64,000 nt of DNA from Astrobacterium formosum. Lineage in GTDB: Bacteria; Pseudomonadota; Alphaproteobacteria; Rhizobiales; Xanthobacteraceae. Where the stretch lies: the NCBI GenBank assembly GCA_030848545.1, contig JAVDCA010000013.1, positions 123,064 to 187,063 of the forward strand. The letters run 5' to 3'. This document shows positions 60,018 through 64,000 of the stretch, piece after piece. The position numbers and the translations under genes were made by a program. The notes beneath the pieces are model-generated. The model saw only the letters and a list, made by a program, of their open reading frames with translations. It had not been told where the DNA came from and searched no databases. Position 1 is the stretch's first letter; every line of letters begins with the position of its first letter.

Positions 60018-60659
60018 TCACGGGTAGAGGCGAGTCTTGATCCAGGTGCCGGACGTCTCGTCGCGGCGGAACTCGATGCGATCGTGCATGCGAAACGGCC
60101 GGTCGGCCCAGAACTCCAGCGACCTGGGCACAACCCGGTAGCCGATCCAGAACTTCGGCCGCGGCACCGAGCCGATGGCGAACTTGGCCGTGTAGGCGGC
60201 AACCCGCGCCTCGAAGGCGATGCGGTTTTCCAACGGGCTCGACTGCTTGCTCGCCCAGGCGGCGATCTGCGACAGGCGCGGTCGCGAGGCGTAATAGGCA
60301 TCGGCCTCTTCGGCCGCGACGATCTCCACCGGCCCGCGTACCCGTACCTGGCGCTTGAGCGTCGGCCAGTGGAACGCGAGCGCCGCCTTCGGGGTCGCCG
60401 CCAGTTCGCGGCCTTTGCGGCTCGTCTCGTTGGAATAGAAGACGAAGCCGCGTTCGTCGAAACCCTTCAGGAGCACCATGCGGACATTGGGGAAGCCATC
60501 GGGATCGACGGTCGCGACCGCGACCGCGTTGGCCTCGGTGGCCTCCTTCCGGTTGGCCTCCTCGAACCAGGTTGCAAACAGGCGAAACGGCTCGTCGGCG
60601 GCGGTGAAATCACCACTCGTTAACCAGCTCGGGTGTTCTATCGGGGCAGTCGTATTCAT
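60018..60659 (-). CDS. pdxH: Pyridoxamine 5'-phosphate oxidase
   Basis: 213 residues. FMN- and PLP-binding landmarks: [89 protein letters not shown] and the C-terminal WIKTRLYP. It oxidises PNP and PMP to PLP with FMN. The start ATG at 60659 is only 8 bp from the divergent lipoprotein start at 60668. Confidence 0.95.
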   Translation of the reverse strand: MNTTAPIEHPSWLTSGDFTAADEPFRLFATWFEEANRKEATEANAVAVATVDPDGFPNVRMVLLKGFDERGFVFYSNETSRKGRELAATPKAALAFHWPTLKRQVRVRGPVEIVAAEEADAYYASRPRLSQIAAWASKQSSPLENRIAFEARVAAYTAKFAIGSVPRPKFWIGYRVVPRSLEFWADRPFRMHDRIEFRRDETSGTWIKTRLYP

Positions 60660-60667
60660 GATCGAGG

Positions 60668-61195
60668 GTGGCTCGGTTGTTCTGCCGGGTTGGTGATGTA
60701 TCGGTTCGGCGGCCTCCTTATAGAGGAAGGTCGCCTGCAAGCCTATGGCGGCGCCTCCGGCCTGTCGTCGCGCTGGCGCTCGCCATGCCGGCGGCCGGTT
60801 GTGCGTTTTCGTATCAGCTGGGGTCGATGTTCGGCGAAGACGAGGTCAAGCCGGAGCACACCGGCTCGCTGGCCTCGAAAATGTTGGCCAAGCCGACGCC
60901 CGCGCCGCCGAACGCCAAGGTGCCGGAGGCCGACCTCGCCTTTGCGCGTGCTGCCGCCATCGATCTGGCGTCCCGCAACGGCAAGGCGAGCGCGCCGTGG
61001 GAGAACCCCAAAACCGGCGCCCGCGGCTCTGTCACGCCGATCGCCCAGGCCTATGCGTCCGATGGCACCACCTGCCGCGATTTCCTGGCTAGCTATGTGA
61101 ACGAAGGCGCCGAAGCCTGGATGCAGGGGGCGGCTTGTCGTGGCACCCGCGGCAAGTGGGAAGTGCGAAACCTGCGACCGTGGAAACGCACCTGA
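60668..61195 (+). CDS. Surface lipoprotein (RT0821/Lpp0805-like)
   Basis: Up to 175 residues. The signal [20 protein letters not shown] carries a lipobox (AAGC), giving a lipidated Cys about 45 residues in. The mature part has [20 protein letters not shown] and a C-terminal domain ([32 protein letters not shown]) resembling rickettsial surface antigen-like proteins. The ATG at 60668 is the only ATG ahead of the signal but leaves a long n-region and sits 8 bp from the pdxH start, so the true start may be a rarer codon downstream (TTG 60677 is the nearest). Function unknown. Confidence 0.78.
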   Translation: MARLFCRVGDVSVRRPPYRGRSPASLWRRLRPVVALALAMPAAGCAFSYQLGSMFGEDEVKPEHTGSLASKMLAKPTPAPPNAKVPEADLAFARAAAIDLASRNGKASAPWENPKTGARGSVTPIAQAYASDGTTCRDFLASYVNEGAEAWMQGAACRGTRGKWEVRNLRPWKRT

Positions 61196-61294
61196 GGGGG
61201 CCTCGGGCGCGTTGCCAAGGCGGGTCCGACGCCCCACATTGGAAGCGACTGGGGCCGGCTCGACGATCCGGCTGAATTCTTTGGAGTATTCCTC

Positions 61295-62269
61295 ATGCGT
61301 GACCCCTACGAGATCCTGGGGGTGCCGCGGTCGGCAGATGCGGCCGCGATCAAGAGCGCCTATCGGCGCCACGCCAAGAAGCTGCACCCCGACGCCAACA
61401 AGAGCGATCCCAAGGCGGCCGGCCGCTTCGCCGAGCTCAATTCCGCCTATGAGATCCTCGGTGACGAAGGCAAGCGCAAGCAGTTCGATCGCGGCGAGAT
61501 CGACGCGGAGGGCAAGCCGCGCTTCCAGGGCTTCGAGGGGTTCGGCGCCCATCCGGGCGGCGGGCCCGGCGGTGCCCATTTCGAGAGCTTCAGCTTCGGG
61601 CCGGAAGGTTTCCAGCGCGCCGGACGCGGTGGTGGCGCCGCCGGCTTCGGCGGTTTCGAGGACATCCTCAAGGACATGTTCGGCGGTGCCGGCCGACGGG
61701 CTGGCGGCGGCGGCGGCCGTCATTTCGAGCCTGACGATTTCGCCGACCCGGCAAGCCGGGACGTCACAGCCGAGGTGACGATCTCGCTCGAGGAGGCCGC
61801 CAAGGGGGGCTCGCGCCGCGTCCACCTGCCGACCGGCAAGGAGGTCGAGGTCAAGATCCCCAAGGGGATGGCCGACGGCCAACAGATCCGCCTCAAGGGC
61901 CAGGGCCTTCCCGGCGCCCGCGGGCTCGGCGATGCCCTGATCACCATCAAGGTCGCGCCGCATCCGGCGTTCACCCGTGACGGCACCAACCTGCGCCTGG
62001 ACCTGCCGCTCACCCTCTATGAGGCGGTCCTGGGCGGCAAGGTCAGGGTGCCGACCCTCGACGGCGCCGTCGAACTGGCGATCCCGGCCGGTACGTCGGG
62101 CGGCCGCACCTTTCGGCTCAAGGGCAAGGGCATGCCGGGGCGCGACCAGGGCGATCTCCTGGTCACGGTGCGCATCGTCCTGCCGGCCCATGCCGACCAT
62201 GCGCTCGAAGAGCTTATGAAGAACTGGCGCGACCAGCGGCCCTACGATCCGCGCAAGAACCTCGCCTGA
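61295..62269 (+). CDS. DnaJ-class co-chaperone (CbpA-like, no zinc finger)
   Basis: 324 residues. J domain at 1-65 with HPD at 31-33 ([20 protein letters not shown]); a Gly/Phe-rich linker (about 75-150, with [14 protein letters not shown]); then two DnaJ C-terminal beta domains ([57 protein letters not shown]). The cysteine-rich zinc domain of true DnaJ is absent, so it is a type II (CbpA/DjlA-like) partner that stimulates DnaK. ATG 61295. Confidence 0.94.
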   Translation: MRDPYEILGVPRSADAAAIKSAYRRHAKKLHPDANKSDPKAAGRFAELNSAYEILGDEGKRKQFDRGEIDAEGKPRFQGFEGFGAHPGGGPGGAHFESFSFGPEGFQRAGRGGGAAGFGGFEDILKDMFGGAGRRAGGGGGRHFEPDDFADPASRDVTAEVTISLEEAAKGGSRRVHLPTGKEVEVKIPKGMADGQQIRLKGQGLPGARGLGDALITIKVAPHPAFTRDGTNLRLDLPLTLYEAVLGGKVRVPTLDGAVELAIPAGTSGGRTFRLKGKGMPGRDQGDLLVTVRIVLPAHADHALEELMKNWRDQRPYDPRKNLA

Positions 62270-62429
62270 GACGGACGGCCTGCGGGCGGCACGGGCTGTA
62301 ACGCCCGCTGCCGCCACGCGTTTCACTTGCATGGCTGGCGGGACAGCCGGCCATGGGCGCGCTTGATGGTGCCCGGGGCCTATGCCATACGAGGCATCAA
62401 GCCGGTGACCGGCTCGAACGGGGAATATC

Positions 62430-63248
62430 ATGCCGGAATCCGGAGGCATCCTGCGCGGCAAGCGCGGTCTCATCATGGGGGTGGCCAACAACCGGTCGAT
62501 CGCCTGGGGCATCGCCCGCGCCGCCGCCAATCAGGGTGCGGAACTCGCCTTCACGTACCAGGGTGACGCCCTCAAGAAGCGGGTCGGGCCGCTGGCGGAG
62601 GAAGTCGGCGGCCTCGTGGTCGGCCACTGCGACGTCACCGACCCGGCCACCATGGACGCCGTGTTCGCGGAAATCGCGGCCAAATGGGGCCGACTCGACT
62701 TCCTGGTGCATGCCATCGCGTATTCGGACAAGGATCAGCTCGACGGCCGCTACATCGACACCACGGCCGACAACTTTTCCAAGACCATGCTGATCTCCTG
62801 TTTTTCGTTCACGGCGGTGGCGCAGCGCGCCGAGAAGCTGATGACGAATGGCGGCTCGCTGCTGACGCTGACCTACTACGGCGCCGAGAAGTGGATGCCG
62901 CACTACAACGTCATGGGGGTCGCGAAAGCCGGCCTCGAGGCCTCGGTGCGCTATCTCGCCGCCGACCTGGGCGAGAAGAACATCCGGGTCAACGCCATCT
63001 CGGCCGGCCCCATCAAGACGCTGGCGGCGTCGGGCATCGGCGACTTCCGCTACATCCTCAAGTGGAACGAGCTCAACTCGCCGCTGCGCCGCACCGTCAC
63101 CGTCGAAGAGGTCGGCGAGACCGGCGTCTATCTCCTCTCCGACATGGCCCGCGGCGTCACCGGCGAGATTCACCACGTCGACGCCGGCTACCACATCGTC
63201 GGCATGAAGCATCCCGACGCGCCCGACATCGCCGTCGCCAAGGAGTGA
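62430..63248 (+). CDS. fabI: Enoyl-[acyl-carrier-protein] reductase (NADH), FabI
   Basis: 272 residues. GKRGLIMGVANNRSIAWGIA is the FabI nucleotide motif; catalytic Tyr159 and Lys166 lie in HYNVMGVAKAGLEASVRYL (Y-x6-K), with a further Tyr in LTYYGAEK. It reduces the enoyl-ACP double bond in the last step of type II fatty-acid elongation. SAGPIKTLAASGIGDFRYIL is the substrate-binding loop. The histidine phosphatase gene follows 23 bp downstream. Confidence 0.96.
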   Translation: MPESGGILRGKRGLIMGVANNRSIAWGIARAAANQGAELAFTYQGDALKKRVGPLAEEVGGLVVGHCDVTDPATMDAVFAEIAAKWGRLDFLVHAIAYSDKDQLDGRYIDTTADNFSKTMLISCFSFTAVAQRAEKLMTNGGSLLTLTYYGAEKWMPHYNVMGVAKAGLEASVRYLAADLGEKNIRVNAISAGPIKTLAASGIGDFRYILKWNELNSPLRRTVTVEEVGETGVYLLSDMARGVTGEIHHVDAGYHIVGMKHPDAPDIAVAKE

Positions 63249-63271
63249 GCGGTCCGCCGTCTAAAGGTTTG

Positions 63272-63871
63272 ATGCCCCAACTCTATTTCATGCGTCACGG
63301 CGAGACCGACTGGAACGCCGCCGCCCGTCTCCAGGGCCAAAAGGACATTCCCTTGAATGTCCGTGGCCGCGCTCAAGGGGCGCGCTGTGGCGAGATCATG
63401 CGTGGTCTCCTCGCCCGCGCGGGCCGCAAGGCCGACGAATTCCAGTTCATAGCGAGCCCCCTGGGCCGCGCCCGCCACACCATGGAACTGATGCGCCAGG
63501 GGCTCGGCCTTGCTCCCGAAGGCTATGCCCTCGACCCGCGCCTCGCCGAACTCTCGTTCGGCGAATGGGAGGGCTTGACCTATGCGGACCTGCGCAAGCT
63601 GCCGGGCGGCGGCCGCACCATCGCGGCGCGCGAGCGCGACAAGTGGAATTTCGTACCCCCTGGTGGCGAGAGTTACGCCGACCTGCTGGTGCGCGTGAAG
63701 GACTGGCAGCAGTCGGTCACCGGCGACGCCATCGTGGTCGCCCATGGCGGCGTCGCCCGCACCCTGTTCGTCCATTTCGGCCTCTTGGCGCCCGCCGTGG
63801 CGCCGGTCCACGACGTCGATCAGGGCGTGGTGTACGAGCTGGCGCCGGGGCGGATGGTGAAGCACGGGTAG
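63272..63871 (+). CDS. Histidine phosphatase family protein (phosphoglycerate mutase-like)
   Basis: 199 residues. Catalytic motif LYFMRHGETDWNAAARLQG (RHGE), second Arg in SPLGRARHTMELM, Glu in LSFGEWEGLTY, and the late His in IVVAHGGVARTL. The size and GESYADLLVRV fit cofactor-dependent PGM-like phosphatases rather than true glycolytic mutase. Substrate not known. It lies 23 bp after fabI on the same strand. Confidence 0.93.
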   Translation: MPQLYFMRHGETDWNAAARLQGQKDIPLNVRGRAQGARCGEIMRGLLARAGRKADEFQFIASPLGRARHTMELMRQGLGLAPEGYALDPRLAELSFGEWEGLTYADLRKLPGGGRTIAARERDKWNFVPPGGESYADLLVRVKDWQQSVTGDAIVVAHGGVARTLFVHFGLLAPAVAPVHDVDQGVVYELAPGRMVKHG

Positions 63872-63934
63872 GGGGGCTTCAAGCTTGATGGCGTTCCGGC
63901 GGAAGAAAATGCTACAATGGTGATTGAATCAAAT

Positions 63935-63951
63935 TGCTATCAGGGATAGCA
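63935..63951 (+). promoter_or_regulatory. Perfect 7-3-7 palindrome upstream of a partial gene
   Basis: TGCTATC-AGG-GATAGCA lies 3 bp before the ATG at 63955; a further TGCTA half-site is at 63910-63914. The placement over the likely ribosome-binding region is typical of an autoregulatory operator. Confidence 0.45.
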
Positions 63952-63954
63952 TTG

Positions 63955-64000
63955 ATGCGTATCGTCAAGCACGAAAGCGCTCATGCTTCCATAGATAATA
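63955..64000 (+). CDS. Possible gene start cut by the right edge
   Basis: An ATG opens a frame that reads MRIVKHESAHASIDN and leaves the window still open. Only 15 residues are visible, so no family can be named. The region from about 63900 on is far more AT-rich than the rest of the window, and a palindrome lies directly upstream, which together suggest an acquired, self-regulated gene such as an antitoxin or small regulator. This is a guess from context. Confidence 0.25.
   Translation, partial: MRIVKHESAHASIDN

Overview
The window reads as a chromosomal segment of a high-GC alphaproteobacterium of the order Hyphomicrobiales (Rhizobiales), most like the Bradyrhizobium / Rhodopseudomonas / Rhodoplanes side. 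Reasons: the gene blocks trxB-lrp, greA-carB, ribF-ileS-lspA, and SDR-pdxH-lipoprotein-dnaJ-fabI-phosphatase; a ~510-residue HisS beside hisZ-hisG; a CarB with an extra ~50-residue insert; DUF992, DUF2076 and GtrA-type proteins; and several families of dispersed palindromic repeats typical of that group. I recall these similarities from knowledge of the families and have not tested them by search. About 58 complete protein genes are supported. There is no rRNA, no complete tRNA, no insertion sequence, no prophage and no CRISPR array. Most of the window is core chromosome.

Layout. 0-3.2 kb: the 5' end of an HPF/RaiA-like gene at the left edge, a small conserved protein, a 1.2 kb non-coding stretch with a 14-bp tandem repeat, and two tandem DUF992 secreted proteins. 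3.5-8.2 kb: an EF-G paralogue with an altered G domain, an EAL phosphodiesterase, MsrP and a DUF454 membrane protein. 8.2-13.4 kb: LysR regulator, trxB, Lrp regulator, then a tetraheme cytochrome plus Tat-exported flavoprotein (a flavocytochrome c split into two genes). 13.6-23.2 kb: greA, carB, a possible small RNA, a methyltransferase, a cupin, an exported unknown, carA, ynfA, yqeY and hemG. 23.2-31.2 kb: pirin, a translationally coupled hydrolase/methyltransferase pair, xseB, a tctCBA tricarboxylate transporter, a 27-residue membrane peptide and a DUF2076 protein. 31.3-45.6 kb: HpnK-like deacetylase, GT2 and GtrA (envelope glycosylation), hisS-hisZ-hisG, a 1000-residue internally duplicated TPR membrane protein, a GT39/GT83-type glycosyltransferase and a three-gene ABC exporter. 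45.7-64 kb: a degenerate EAL protein, a HAD hydrolase, cheY-cheZ, a MaoC hydratase, ribF-ileS-lspA, two M16 peptidases, SDR, pdxH, a lipoprotein, a DnaJ-class co-chaperone, fabI and a histidine phosphatase. The last ~100 bp turn AT-rich and may start an accessory region.

Together the genes cover pyrimidine/arginine precursor supply (carA, carB), histidine synthesis and tRNA charging, redox and protein repair (trxB, msrP), heme (hemG), flavin and PLP cofactors (ribF, pdxH), lipoprotein processing (lspA), fatty-acid elongation (fabI), chemotaxis output (cheY-cheZ) and envelope glycosylation. I found no clear new multi-gene system. The least explained items are the split flavocytochrome, the EF-G paralogue lacking the catalytic His, the duplicated TPR protein with palindromes upstream, the possible small RNA upstream of carB, the 14-bp tandem repeat, and the AT-rich right edge.
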